The position numbers were made by a program, and so were the translations under genes. A stretch of DNA of 64,000 nt from Bryobacteraceae bacterium (lineage in GTDB: Bacteria; Acidobacteriota; Terriglobia; Bryobacterales; Bryobacteraceae). The DNA is taken from positions 62,001 through 126,000 of the forward strand of contig JARKOC010000250.1 in NCBI GenBank assembly GCA_029975915.1, read 5' to 3'. The notes under the pieces are model-generated. The model was not told where the DNA came from. It did not search any database and saw only the letters and a list, made by a program, of their open reading frames with translations. Of the stretch, positions 1 through 8,536 are shown one piece after another; position 1 is the stretch's first letter, and each line of letters begins with the position of its first letter.

Positions 1-1360
1 AGAACTTGTGGAACTCCGCCACCATCGAGGCGTCCGGATTCCAACCTGCCGGGACCTTGGCCTCATGGCTGGTGAAGTACTTCGGGATGTACTCACGGAA
101 TGCCTGCCGGCGCAGCAGCTCAATCTGGAATTTGTTGTATGTATCCGTAAACTTCTCGTCCGGAGCAATCCCCGCGCCGCCATATACCGTACGGCCGGAG
201 TCAGTCATCCTCGCATCCTGGAGGTTCTTTTCCTCAATGTTCTTGCGGAAGTAGTAGTCGTAGAAACTCCCGCTCGAATAGTCGCGTTGGATCAATCGGC
301 CGCTAGGGGTGTAATACTTCGCGGTCGTCAGCGCCAGACCCGTGTTCTCCGACAACGGAAAAACAGTCTGAACCAAGCCCTTGCCAAACGTGTTGTCTCC
401 AAAGATCCAGGCCCGGTCATGATCCTGCAAAGCGCCAGCCACAATCTCGGCCGCCGAAGCCGAATACCTGTCTACTAGGATGACGATCGGGTAGTTCCGG
501 TTCGAGGCGCCGTTCGAGGCAAGGTAAGGCTTCTCCGGGGAGGTCCGGCCGCGGTGGCTCACCACGTTCTGTCCGCGCCGTAGGAACCTTCCCGCAACGG
601 CCACGCCTTCGTTCAGCAATCCGCCTGGATTGGCGCGCAGATCAAGGATCAGGCCCTTGACGTTTTTCTCGTCCAGGTTCCTGAATGCGTCGTCCAACTC
701 CCGCGAGGTGTTCTCGTTGAAAAGTTCGATGTCGATGTAGGCGATTCCCGGCTTAACAAAAAATGCGTTCTGCACGCTATAGCGCGGAATCTCTCCTCGT
801 ATGATATTGAAAACAATTGGCTTATCTGCGCCCTCACGCGCTACGACAACCTGCACCTGCGTCCCCTTAGGCCCTTTCAGCAGGTCAGCGACCTCGGTCG
901 TATTCAGACCGTCGGTCCGTTTGTCATTCACTTCCAGAATCACATCGCCCGGCCGGATGCCCGCCTTGTAAGCCGGTGATCCGGTGAATGGAGCAACCAC
1001 TACGGTCCGCCCGTTCTTCGGCTGCACTGACATGCCCACGCCCGCATAGCTGCCCCGCTGGTCTTCCCGCATCTGCTGGTAGTCCCGCGGATCGAAGAAC
1101 GACGAGTGTGGATCCAGCGTTCGCAGCATCCCTTGCACCGCGCCCTTATAAATCGCCTTATCGGCCGATACCTTCTCCGCGGCGTTTTGCTCAACCAGGT
1201 TGTAGATCGAAGTGAACGTTCTCAACCCCTTGCTGAGTTCGTCCTCGTCTGGCGGCGCCGCGGCCTTTGCCGAAATCTGTGGCGCCAAAACACCCGCGAT
1301 CACTGCGCACAGCGCGATGATGAACACACTGAACAGGATTGGTCGCAAGTGCTTGGCCAT
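1..1360 (-). CDS. ctpA: S41-family C-terminal processing protease, 3' end cut by window edge
   Basis: Exported or periplasm-facing serine protease of the CtpA/Prc family, which trims or degrades proteins from their C-terminus. The start is the ATG at 1358-1360; the reading frame runs off the left edge with no stop, so the C-terminus is missing (453 residues visible). An N-terminal hydrophobic segment (about residues 7-30, signal anchor) is followed by a PDZ domain (about 105-185, with GVGMSV and AGIRPGDVI) and the S41 catalytic core. The expected Ser/Lys dyad is visible as S302 in YSASAAEI and K327 in TFGKGLVQ, 25 residues apart as in known members. It is transcribed away from the MerR-type gene to its right, which lies on the same strand 138 bp upstream. 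The family call is firm; the physiological substrate cannot be read from sequence. Confidence 0.93.
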   Translation of the reverse strand, partial: MAKHLRPILFSVFIIALCAVIAGVLAPQISAKAAAPPDEDELSKGLRTFTSIYNLVEQNAAEKVSADKAIYKGAVQGMLRTLDPHSSFFDPRDYQQMREDQRGSYAGVGMSVQPKNGRTVVVAPFTGSPAYKAGIRPGDVILEVNDKRTDGLNTTEVADLLKGPKGTQVQVVVAREGADKPIVFNIIRGEIPRYSVQNAFFVKPGIAYIDIELFNENTSRELDDAFRNLDEKNVKGLILDLRANPGGLLNEGVAVAGRFLRRGQNVVSHRGRTSPEKPYLASNGASNRNYPIVILVDRYSASAAEIVAGALQDHDRAWIFGDNTFGKGLVQTVFPLSENTGLALTTAKYYTPSGRLIQRDYSSGSFYDYYFRKNIEEKNLQDARMTDSGRTVYGGAGIAPDEKFTDTYNKFQIELLRRQAFREYIPKYFTSHEAKVPAGWNPDASMVAEFHKF

Positions 1361-1498
1361 CCGGATTCCACCTCCCAGCCTGCCGCCAGTATAACGCACC
1401 GCCGGCTCATCTCATTAGACGAGCCCCACACCTCAAAAGGTTGTGGAAAAGTATCTCGCGCCCGCAGTTTTCCACAGACAGGCCGCCTGAGCGCTGGA

Positions 1499-1999
1499 TC
1501 AGACAGCCTTCGCCTTCCGCGCCGCGCTGGAAATCTCCGACCGGACCGGTTTTCGAGGCGTCGTCGTCAACCGCCGCACCTGGTCGCTCACCGAAACCAC
1601 GAACATTGCCTGCCTGGCGCTCTTAATCACATCCACAATGCGCGAATGCTCGTGCTCAAGGTAGATGTGTTTTCCATCCGTCAGCAGGTAGATGTCGCTT
1701 TCGGGGGCTAAAATGTCGGTGAGCCGCCGGTTCATCTCTTTCTGCAAAAATCTGAGAACACGCCGTATCTTCTGTAAACTGAATCCCTTGCGGCGCAGTT
1801 CGGCGATCACACTCACCTCAACCACTTCGGCCATGTTGTAGGTCCTCTTGTGGCCGTCGTGCTGCGGAGAAACCACCTTCTGCTCGTCCCACCACTGCAA
1901 CTGGCGTAAGCTGACGCCGCTCAACCTCGCCACATCGGCGGATGAGTAGCTTTGCGGCTCCGAACCGCTGGCAGCCAGCGCTTGTTTTGTTTTGAACAT
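1499..1999 (-). CDS. MerR-family transcriptional regulator
   Basis: DNA-binding regulator of 166 residues. The N-terminal winged helix-turn-helix reads SSADVARLSGVSLRQLQWW followed by a basic stretch HDGHKRTYN, the classic MerR layout (about residues 15-85). The C-terminal half is not a recognised ligand domain and lacks the paired cysteines of metal sensors, so the signal is unknown. An in-frame ATG exists further upstream at 2137, but the added 46 residues look non-coding; the ATG at 1999 begins MFKTKQALAAS and sits behind a G-rich stretch (GGGGGTGTT), so I chose it. It is upstream of, and on the same strand as, the CtpA-type protease gene, but the 138 bp gap leaves co-transcription open. 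Confidence 0.85.
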   Translation of the reverse strand: MFKTKQALAASGSEPQSYSSADVARLSGVSLRQLQWWDEQKVVSPQHDGHKRTYNMAEVVEVSVIAELRRKGFSLQKIRRVLRFLQKEMNRRLTDILAPESDIYLLTDGKHIYLEHEHSRIVDVIKSARQAMFVVSVSDQVRRLTTTPRKPVRSEISSAARKAKAV

Positions 2000-2439
2000 A
2001 ACACCCCCAAAGTGTTCTTTCACCGGCAATACGGATTTTAGCGGACGGCCAGTGAGAGTCAATTCGCAAGATCTGGCTGTAAGGCCGTTCAAATACCGAT
2101 ATCTAGTGTGTCGGTTCTGGGTAGCCAAAGAGCCCAAACTCTCGCAGTTAGGCGTTCAAGTACAGGTTGGCCCAGGAGTGGCGCCAGCTCCCAGCCTGTC
2201 TATGGACTAATCACCTGCATCTCCTGGGCGTCAACCGCCCTTTCCAACAACTCCTTCGATCAACGCCCCGCAATCCACTCTCGACTCTCGCGCTAGACTA
2301 CCGGAAGGCGGGCCCCTTGGCCCGCGCGCGACGCCCCCGTCGCGCGCAGAATCACGAGCCGCCTGCGGCTTCCGGCCAACCGCCCTAGGGCTCTCCAGCG
2401 GCAAAATCGATGTCGGTGGTAGAACTCGTATGAACCCGT
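2000..2439. other. Non-coding spacer with palindrome cluster
   Basis: No convincing gene is seen in these 440 bases. The left part should hold the promoter of the MerR-type gene. The right part (2308-2370) carries three consecutive or overlapping perfect inverted repeats, annotated separately. I found no tRNA and no convincing sigma-70 promoter for galT, whose 3' end faces this spacer. Confidence 0.6.
2308..2370. repeat. Cluster of three short inverted repeats
   Basis: Three perfect palindromes follow each other. GCGGGCC/GGCCCGC has a 4-nt loop (2308-2325). GCGCGCGACG/CGTCGCGCGC has 10-bp arms and a 4-nt CCCC loop (2324-2347). AGCCGC/GCGGCT has a 2-nt spacer (2357-2370). The first two overlap by two bases, so the hairpins would compete. 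No T-tract follows on either strand, so this does not look like an intrinsic terminator. Such compact palindromic blocks are often dispersed intergenic repeats (REP-like), but I see no second copy in this window. Confidence 0.7.
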
Positions 2440-3477
2440 CTACAGAACCAGTTCACGGAGGAAATTGGCGGCATCCTCCGGCGTGGTTGGGTTCAGGTAG
2501 AAGCCGCTGCCCCATTCAAAACCAGCCACCTTGGTCAGTTTGGGCATGATCTCGATGTGCCAGTGGTAGTGCTGCATCGGGCCGTCCTGAACTGGCGCTG
2601 TGTGAAGGATGGCGTTGTATGGGGCCTGTTCGAGGGCACGGTCCATCCGGCGCAGAACGTCGCTCAGGACCTGCCCCAAATCCTTGATACCGCCGGAATC
2701 CAGCCGCTCAAAATGGGAGTCGTGCCGGCGCGGCAGAACCCAGACCTCGAACGGGAACCTCGACGCAAACGGCGCGATCACCGCGAAGTGGTTGGTCTCT
2801 AGCACGACTCGGCGGCGGTCCTGCAACTCCTGCTCGATGATGTCGCAGAAAACACAACGCTCTCGGAACTGAAAATACCGGTTCGAACCGTCGAGCTCTT
2901 CCTGCACGCGCTTGGGTACCACCGGCAGGGCGATCAACTGCGAATGAGGATGCTCGATCGTCGCCCCGGCGGCGGCCCCATGGTTCTTGAAGACAAGTAT
3001 GTAGCGCAGGCGCATGTCGCGCCGGAGGTCGAGAATGCGGTCGCGGATCGCGAAATAGACATCTGCCACATGGCGCGCGGGCAAAGTGGCGAGGCTGCCG
3101 GCGTGTTCCGGCGTTTCGATGATGATCTCGTGGGCGCCGATCCCGCTCATCCGGTCATACAGCCCTTCTCCACGGCGCTCAATCTCGCCTTCCACCCGCA
3201 GCACCGGAAATTTGTTGGGTACGACACGCACATGCCAGCCAGACTCATTCGGCGCCCCGGAATTGCGATAGGCGAGAACCTCGGGCGGTGTGCGCGCCTC
3301 ATGTCCGGGGCAGAAAGGGCAAAGCCGTCCGGCTGGGGCGGGGATGACATGCTCGCGGGTGAAATCGGAAGGGCGGACGGTGCGGTCGGAGGCAACAATC
3401 ACCCAACGGCCGGTAATGGGATCCTTGCGAAGATCGGGCACGATTGATTTTCCAGGGCTGCTTGATGCAGCCCTCAT
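2440..3477 (-). CDS. galT: Galactose-1-phosphate uridylyltransferase
   Basis: Leloir-pathway enzyme of 345 residues that moves UMP from UDP-glucose to galactose-1-phosphate. It opens with the family signature LRKDPITGRWVIVA and has the HIT-type active site HPHSQ (H176-P-H178), where the second His is the nucleotidylated residue. Cysteine pairs CPFC (53-56) and CVFC (208-211) fit structural metal sites. The start ATG overlaps the stop of the upstream yraN-like gene as TGATG, which supports translational coupling. A GTG 12 codons downstream (3441), preceded by GGAAAA, is an alternative start. No galK or galE is adjacent; neighbours are a YraN-type protein and a methyltransferase on the same strand. 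Confidence 0.95.
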   Translation of the reverse strand: MRAASSSPGKSIVPDLRKDPITGRWVIVASDRTVRPSDFTREHVIPAPAGRLCPFCPGHEARTPPEVLAYRNSGAPNESGWHVRVVPNKFPVLRVEGEIERRGEGLYDRMSGIGAHEIIIETPEHAGSLATLPARHVADVYFAIRDRILDLRRDMRLRYILVFKNHGAAAGATIEHPHSQLIALPVVPKRVQEELDGSNRYFQFRERCVFCDIIEQELQDRRRVVLETNHFAVIAPFASRFPFEVWVLPRRHDSHFERLDSGGIKDLGQVLSDVLRRMDRALEQAPYNAILHTAPVQDGPMQHYHWHIEIMPKLTKVAGFEWGSGFYLNPTTPEDAANFLRELVL

Positions 3478-3929
3478 CAGAATACAGCAAGCCGCGGCCT
3501 GAGAAGTGAAGATCCACGATCCAGACGGAAACTAGGCGGGTCGGTCATGACAATGGCCAGGAGGTCGAATCGGACCTCAGCCGGGTGAATGCCATACTGT
3601 CGCGCGCAAGCGATGGAGGCCGATTCAAGCGCAGCCCGCTTCAGCTTGCCGACCGCTCGCTCCGGAGCCGAAATCTCATCAGTAGTCCGGGCCTTCACCT
3701 CGACGCAGACCAGGGTCGCCCCCTCGAACGCCACGATGTCGATTTCGCCGTGCCCGGCAGGAGGGCGGTAGTTGCGGGCGACAATCTCGTAACCGACCCG
3801 CTGGAGATATCGGTGGGCCAAGTCCTCGGCGCGTGCCCCTAAAGCCTTCGAGGGCGCGAGCGATCTGGAGCGATAGTGGTGGCGGACCAAATCAAGCCGT
3901 GCGAGGATGCGGATGAGCCATCCGGACAA
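3477..3929 (-). CDS. yraN: YraN/UPF0102-family protein (restriction endonuclease-like fold)
   Basis: Small cytosolic protein of unknown cellular role with a Holliday-junction-resolvase-like nuclease fold. The diagnostic block is clear: GARAEDLAHRYL, then RNYRPPAGHGEIDIVA and LVCVEVKAR, which supply the E...D...ExK catalytic set of this fold. The start is uncertain. I place it at the TTG (3929) five bases after the stop of the upstream methyltransferase, giving 150 residues against the usual 120-130. The frame is open further upstream, but that part lies wholly inside the methyltransferase gene. The stop overlaps the galT start (TGATG), so methyltransferase, yraN and galT look like one transcript. 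Confidence 0.82.
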   Translation of the reverse strand: MSGWLIRILARLDLVRHHYRSRSLAPSKALGARAEDLAHRYLQRVGYEIVARNYRPPAGHGEIDIVAFEGATLVCVEVKARTTDEISAPERAVGKLKRAALESASIACARQYGIHPAEVRFDLLAIVMTDPPSFRLDRGSSLLRPRLAVF

Positions 3930-3934
3930 GGGCG

Positions 3935-4471
3935 CTACTTCAGGACTTCGAACTCGAACTCCATCACCTTGCCGCGCACGACGTAGCAGAGATAGTACTC
4001 CCAGAAGCGGCGGAATCGTGTCGATGCGTTGACGAGGAATTCGAAGCCAAGGTACCTCCACATTGCTAGTAGCCGGACGCGGACTTTCTTCTCACGCAAT
4101 CGGACGTGAGAGTAGTAACCGTATCCGGCGTTGTCGGGCCCAAAGTACCGGAAGGAAAAGCTGTTCAGGTGCCAGCGATGGGTGGGATCGCAAAAACTCG
4201 AAAAGTCGGTGTAGTGTGGCGTGGATATGTGGATCGCGCCGCCAGGCGCCACCACGCGATGAAACTCCTCGATGGTCTTCAGGACATCAGAGACATGTTC
4301 GATGACGTGGGTGGCGTAGAGGGATCCGAATGACGAATCGCGGAAGGGGTACGGGAATCGGTCAAGCTCGCAGATCACATCGGCCTTCGTGCGTGGATTA
4401 CGATCGATGCCGATCGAACCTGGGCGCTTGTTGATGCCGCAGCCGACGTCGAGAATCCGTTCTGTCGCCAC
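3935..4471 (-). CDS. Class I SAM-dependent methyltransferase
   Basis: Methyltransferase of 178 residues. The glycine-rich SAM site is ILDVGCG (about residues 6-12), followed by an acidic strand end in IGIDRNP, the motif FPYPFRDSSF, and HVIEHV, the pattern typical of Methyltransf_11-type enzymes. The substrate is not recognisable. The C-terminal part (about 110-178) is basic and aromatic (WRYLGFEFLV, FRRFWEYYLCYV) and might contact membrane or a large substrate. It leads a probable three-gene transcript with yraN and galT, spaced by 5 bases and then an overlap. Confidence 0.88.
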   Translation of the reverse strand: MATERILDVGCGINKRPGSIGIDRNPRTKADVICELDRFPYPFRDSSFGSLYATHVIEHVSDVLKTIEEFHRVVAPGGAIHISTPHYTDFSSFCDPTHRWHLNSFSFRYFGPDNAGYGYYSHVRLREKKVRVRLLAMWRYLGFEFLVNASTRFRRFWEYYLCYVVRGKVMEFEFEVLK

Positions 4472-4872
4472 CGTCCCAGTTTAGTGCGTCGGAGCAGTGC
4501 CGGGCTGCACGCGAGTGCCGATGTGTCGGTCTTTCCTCTGCACGCACCAACCGCGAAGCAAGAGCGCGGGCCGTCGGGGTGATTCCTGCGACGTGCTCAT
4601 GGAACTCCTATCCACAAATTCCTGCTGAAACCCTCCATGCGCACGCCGGTCCACCCAGCGAACCTGCGCGAACGCAGGACAGGACGCCCGGTCTCCAATC
4701 TCCTCCGGAGCGTCTTTCCGGGGAGCCGATTCTGCTGGCTGTAATGGTTTCCCGTGAAGTCAAGTCACGCGCGTAGCCTGAATATCTTGCCTTTCTTTTC
4801 TTGCGGATACACCGTTGCGAGCAAACCTCAGGAGTTCATTGCAGCGAGCGTTTTCCTTGGAGGTTCATCACA
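4472..4872. other. Intergenic region without recognisable gene
   Basis: About 400 bases between divergent genes. It must contain the promoters of the methyltransferase operon (minus) and of the hypothetical gene at 4873 (plus). I could not assign convincing -35/-10 boxes, and no RNA gene is apparent. The only clear signal is the GGAGG ribosome-binding site at 4859-4863 for the next gene. Confidence 0.5.
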
Positions 4873-5388
4873 ATGGCAGCGCTACCTAAAGCGTCCTACG
4901 GAATCGAGAATCTATACCTGTTCCCTTACTACCAGACCAGGGAGCAATACACTAAGGCCACCGGGAAGGTGCCGCCCGCGTTCGACACAACCAGGCCCCC
5001 AAAAGGTTGGTTCGATCCGGCCGCCGCGGCCGATGCTTCGACGCGGCGGAACGTGGTTTACGAAAACGTCATTGCGGGCGACAAAAACGGTTTCGCAATC
5101 GCTGGCGCTGACGGCAAACCGGTCCTGGAGTCCATGCTGTTATCGAAGGCCGAGGCCGCTACGGTCAACATCCCGCTGAAGGACTCCGCCAACGAACCAG
5201 GCGCCGGAGTCCCGGAAGTGCCGGTGCCCCTTCGCCCGCTGGAACCGGAGGAGTATCTGGATTTCGGCTTTGGCGGAAACGTCATCGTGCGGAATCGGAA
5301 TTACGAAACCGAGACCCCTGCCAACTTCAGCTTGCAGGACCGCAACCTGCTCAAGTTGATCGCCCGGAAGCTCGGTATCGACATCTAG
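4873..5388 (+). CDS. Hypothetical protein
   Basis: A 171-residue protein I do not recognise. The ATG at 4873 has a strong GGAGG site nine bases upstream. There is no signal peptide or membrane segment. Features include an aromatic N-terminus (GIENLYLFPYY), a Pro-rich middle (PEVPVPLRPLEPEEY) and the segment FGFGGNVIVRNRNYETET. It ends convergently 16 bases from another hypothetical gene. Codon use looks like the neighbouring genes and the Shine-Dalgarno is strong, so I believe it is real; the function is unknown. Confidence 0.7.
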   Translation: MAALPKASYGIENLYLFPYYQTREQYTKATGKVPPAFDTTRPPKGWFDPAAAADASTRRNVVYENVIAGDKNGFAIAGADGKPVLESMLLSKAEAATVNIPLKDSANEPGAGVPEVPVPLRPLEPEEYLDFGFGGNVIVRNRNYETETPANFSLQDRNLLKLIARKLGIDI

Positions 5389-5404
5389 CGTCTTGCGGTT
5401 TGCA

Positions 5405-5740
5405 TCAGGAAAGCGCAGCCCCCACTGTCCCTTCAAGCAAGTGGCCTACGTCACACACTGTGACTTCCGGGCTGCGCTCCGACAAACGCGCCGAGAAATC
5501 AAGACTTCTGCCATCGCTGGTTTCGATGAGCAGCATTTCGTTCACCCAGCCGCCTCCTGGACACCAAACGTCCACCGTGTGGTACGTCATTTTGACCGAA
5601 TCCGGATCGAGCCCCGCCGCCGCCATTGCCTTTCTTACCGCCGCGATCGAGGCGTCCTCGGCCTGAGACTGGCTTACCTGCTCCGCTGTTGCTTCAATTG
5701 TCGAATAGGTGCACGCCGTTCCTGAAAGGCGGCTCGCCAT
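5405..5740 (-). CDS. Hypothetical protein
   Basis: A 111-residue protein without a family I recognise. The C-terminal half reads like a folded domain (YHTVDVWCPGGGWVNEM, LLIETSDGRSLDF, EVTVCDVGHLL). I chose the ATG at 5740, with a weak GGGA nine bases upstream. The frame stays open to 6124, but that extension is low-complexity Ser/Gln/Arg-rich and overlaps the gene at 6030, so it is probably not translated. The 289 bases between 5741 and 6029 otherwise hold nothing I can identify. Confidence 0.55.
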   Translation of the reverse strand: MASRLSGTACTYSTIEATAEQVSQSQAEDASIAAVRKAMAAAGLDPDSVKMTYHTVDVWCPGGGWVNEMLLIETSDGRSLDFSARLSERSPEVTVCDVGHLLEGTVGAALS

Positions 5741-6029
5741 CGAGTGAGTCCCACTCTGGGAATTCTGTCTGCCACCCTGTTCTAAACTGGAACAGTTCGT
5801 TTCAGCCACTGCATCCGGGCTCAAGCCTGTTTCTCTCTCGCCGGATTCGCTCGCTGCCTGCGCCACATGTTCTTGGAATGATGAGGCTTGCCGCTCATTT
5901 GAAACTGCCGCCCGGCAGCACCCCTCGTCTTCGAGAAATGTTCCCAGGGTGGACGTGGTTGCGTTCGTTGTTGTCACAGTCTGCTCACTCCACGCAGACC
6001 AAGTGCAAGCTTGTGGCCAAATCAGGGCG

Positions 6030-6941
6030 CTATTTCTTTTTGGGGCTCGGCCTTCGGCCTGAACCTGCCGCCGCCGGTCCCCCCTCAGCCGGCGCCGGTT
6101 GCTGCACCAACCCAGGCTGCACATCGAAGAACAGCTTTAGTTTGAAGACTTGACCCGTCGGCACGACGCTGACTATAACCTCGCTCGTCGCCTTTGCCGT
6201 GGTCGTTGCCGGCTTGTAGTTCACAGTCAGCAGCGCTTTTTGCTTGCCCTTCAACTTCGTTTCGCTGAGTTTGACATCCAGGCCCGGGAGATCCGGAGCC
6301 GTCAACTGTAACTCGACCGCTCCTGTAAGGCCGTTGGTGAATTCCACCTGATCGCTCGAAGCCTCATAGCCCTTCACCCGCAGTTCCGGCTTTGACACGG
6401 AAACGGCCTTCATCACAAAGCCGCCTTCCACTTTAGGTATGTTGGCTGGTTCCGCCGTCTTCGAGGGATCGTCCGGCTTCGCCGAAGACATCTTGCCGAA
6501 CGGAGTATCCCGCGCGGCGCCTGGCTCCGGGATCAGGTAGCACCATTGGCCGTCCTCCAGTCTCCACTCGGACGAAATCATCGATTTCAAGGTCACCCGC
6601 CCCGCAGGCGGCATCATCGCCTCGCTACCCAGCCGCATCCATACCTTAGCCGTGCTGTAACCCGGGCCAAACTCGATTCTGGCTACTTCCTTGCTCAACC
6701 ACTTCCGTTTCTCGGATGTATAGTATGCTTCCTGGCTCGCTTCGCAGACATATCGCTCCGCGGCTCGAAACTTCCCATCCATTTGCAGTTGGTAGAATTC
6801 GTCGGCCCGCCGCCTGACAGCCTCCTCCAATTCCGGCGGCGCTTTCACCGGCAAACGCGGAGGTGTCTGTGAAAGGGCAGGCACTGCGAGCGTGATGAGA
6901 GCCGTCAATCCGTAGATCCACATCGTCGTATGATTCGCCAT
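6030..6941 (-). CDS. Secreted hypothetical protein
   Basis: A 303-residue exported protein. It begins with a typical signal peptide (hydrophobic core YGLTALITLAVPALS, cleavage near LSQ about residue 25). A conserved-looking domain follows (about 40-135: EEAVRRRADEFYQLQMDGKF, WLSKEVARIEF, SEWRLEDGQWCYLIPE). The C-terminal half has beta-rich segments resembling an Ig-like or DUF1573-type fold (VELQLTAPDLPG, VIVSVVPTGQVFKLKLFF). It ends in a Pro/Lys-rich tail. It lies downstream of the HAD/sialidase/CBM9/transglutaminase-like cluster on the same strand, 74 bases away, and may be its last gene. Function unknown. Confidence 0.75.
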   Translation of the reverse strand: MANHTTMWIYGLTALITLAVPALSQTPPRLPVKAPPELEEAVRRRADEFYQLQMDGKFRAAERYVCEASQEAYYTSEKRKWLSKEVARIEFGPGYSTAKVWMRLGSEAMMPPAGRVTLKSMISSEWRLEDGQWCYLIPEPGAARDTPFGKMSSAKPDDPSKTAEPANIPKVEGGFVMKAVSVSKPELRVKGYEASSDQVEFTNGLTGAVELQLTAPDLPGLDVKLSETKLKGKQKALLTVNYKPATTTAKATSEVIVSVVPTGQVFKLKLFFDVQPGLVQQPAPAEGGPAAAGSGRRPSPKKK

Positions 6942-7015
6942 CTGAGGTAATGACGTCCGCCGGAGACAGTTAGTTGGCGGCAGCCTCTATCAAAATACCA
7001 TCCGGGGCGTAGAGT

Positions 7016-7657
7016 TTAGCTCATCCCAACCTGTCCAGCCCGGTAGCTGCGCTCGTCCAGCCTCGTCAATCTGCGTTCGCCGCCCGGCGGCAGCACTGCT
7101 GTGTGCGGCGCGGCAACGAGGGCGTTTGAAACCTCCCAAAGCGGCTCCTCGCTGGTCATCCAGTTGATCCGGTCGAACTTCGCCAGACGAAGCGGTCTGG
7201 TCGAATATGCCCTCAGTGTCCTTTCGCCTTCAGTGTTGTAGTACTGCTCGAAGTAGCTCATGACAAGCTCGCGCAGCGTCCGGTAAACAGGTTCCCGGTA
7301 CCGCAATCCGGCATAGTTGGATTTCGCCACTGCCCCCCATGAGCCATCCTTCCAGCGAAACAGAGCCAGCGCGTGACTGTCGTCCCTGACTGGCCTCAAA
7401 TGTAACAACAGCGGTTCGTGGCCAAGAACCCGTAGCGCCGCCGCTCCGAGCAACGCGCCCCCCATGCAATGGGCCACGCCGTCGGCAAGCGTCAGTCTGG
7501 GGGACCTGCAGCGCGGTCCATCCGGCTCCAGATCGTATTGGAGTTGCTCGTCAAGGAAACGCTGCACTCCTCCCGGCGTCCTCATCGATCTATAGATTCG
7601 AAGCTCCTCGCTGTTCAAGCGCCATCGATCCCGGTGCGCCTTCGCTGATTCGGACAT
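7016..7657 (-). CDS. Transglutaminase-like superfamily protein
   Basis: A 213-residue cytosolic protein. It has the spaced Cys-His-Asp-like arrangement of transglutaminase-like enzymes: a Cys at the start of a helix in VAHCMGGALLGAAAL (about residue 64), then DDSHALALFRW and GAVAKSNYAGL. I infer a transglutaminase/protease fold; whether it is catalytic is not certain. The start is the ATG at 7657, preceded by GGAG seven bases away. The frame extends upstream inside the CBM9-like gene, but that part is compositionally aberrant. It is 32 bases downstream of the CBM9-like gene, so it is probably in the same operon. Confidence 0.7.
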   Translation of the reverse strand: MSESAKAHRDRWRLNSEELRIYRSMRTPGGVQRFLDEQLQYDLEPDGPRCRSPRLTLADGVAHCMGGALLGAAALRVLGHEPLLLHLRPVRDDSHALALFRWKDGSWGAVAKSNYAGLRYREPVYRTLRELVMSYFEQYYNTEGERTLRAYSTRPLRLAKFDRINWMTSEEPLWEVSNALVAAPHTAVLPPGGERRLTRLDERSYRAGQVGMS

Positions 7658-7689
7658 GGCCGGTCTCCGCTCCTTTTTCTGTTCCGCCA

Positions 7690-8469
7690 CTATGGCGCGG
7701 GCTCCCGGCTGAAACGAATCTCCGTCCAACTGCCGGGCTGGTGAGTGTCGTAGACACCGTGCGGAGTCCAGCACCAGGCCGGGTGTGGCTGAACCTCCTT
7801 CCCCCCGGCCATGAGTTTCTCGAACCGGCCAAAGAAGAACCGCCACACGTCGCCCTCCTTTGGCGGCAAGGCGCGTCCGTTGGCCAGATGTTTCAGGCTG
7901 GTCCACGGCAGACGCATTTCGGCCGACCAACCGCGCGAGAGTTGCATCCGGTCGTTCAGATGCCCGTCGATCTCAACCGACGTCTCCAGACCTTCCATGT
8001 CGTAGTCTAAGAATGCCCAGCGCTGCCCTCTCGGATGTGTTCCTTTCCAGAACGTCTCGCCCGACCGGTCGGCATCCCCGGCAAACGAAACCGCCCTGCG
8101 CCGAGTCAGGCTAAATTCATCCGGATCAAACTTGCTGTAAGCGTCACTCCAAATGAAGAATACTTCATAGAGCGTGTTGAGGGCATTGATCTCCAATTCG
8201 TAGTAGCAGTCGCCGCCGTCGATGAACAGCTCGAAGTCGCTCTCCAGGAAGACCAGCGAATCCCGTTCGGTCTGCCGTGCCTCGATAGCAGGCGATTCGC
8301 CCCAAAACTTCACATACAAGTACTGATCATCCCAGAGCACGGCCGCCCTGGTGTCGAACCACGCAGGCTCACCCGAAACCATGTCCACAAACCGCGGCGA
8401 GCGCGGCGCCCGGTCCCAGTCAGGCTGCCCGGAAGTCCGGTGGCTCACATATAAAGTATTCATTTGCAA
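7690..8469 (-). CDS. Carbohydrate-binding family 9-like protein
   Basis: A 259-residue protein of the CBM9-like (DOMON/endoxylanase-associated) family. Diagnostic elements are the start pattern WDRAPRSPRFVDM, AAVLWDDQYLYVKFWGE, the acidic ESDFELFID, NALNTLYEVFFI, and the late GWSAEMRLPW followed by WRFFFGRFE. No signal peptide is visible, so despite the sugar-binding fold it is predicted cytosolic unless the start is wrong. It lies between a sialidase-fold gene and a transglutaminase-like gene on the same strand. A role in binding or sensing a carbohydrate is inferred from the family only. Confidence 0.85.
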   Translation of the reverse strand: MQMNTLYVSHRTSGQPDWDRAPRSPRFVDMVSGEPAWFDTRAAVLWDDQYLYVKFWGESPAIEARQTERDSLVFLESDFELFIDGGDCYYELEINALNTLYEVFFIWSDAYSKFDPDEFSLTRRRAVSFAGDADRSGETFWKGTHPRGQRWAFLDYDMEGLETSVEIDGHLNDRMQLSRGWSAEMRLPWTSLKHLANGRALPPKEGDVWRFFFGRFEKLMAGGKEVQPHPAWCWTPHGVYDTHQPGSWTEIRFSREPAP

Positions 8470-8536
8470 CAGTTTAATGGCGCGTAGAGTTCGTTTGGTC
8501 AGAACCCGCGAACTCGTCCAAACGAATCACTATACC

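Noticed and set aside
5741..6124. N-terminal extension of the hypothetical gene at 5405-5740
   Set aside because: The frame is open, but the residues are low-complexity and the far end overlaps the well-supported secreted protein gene at 6030.
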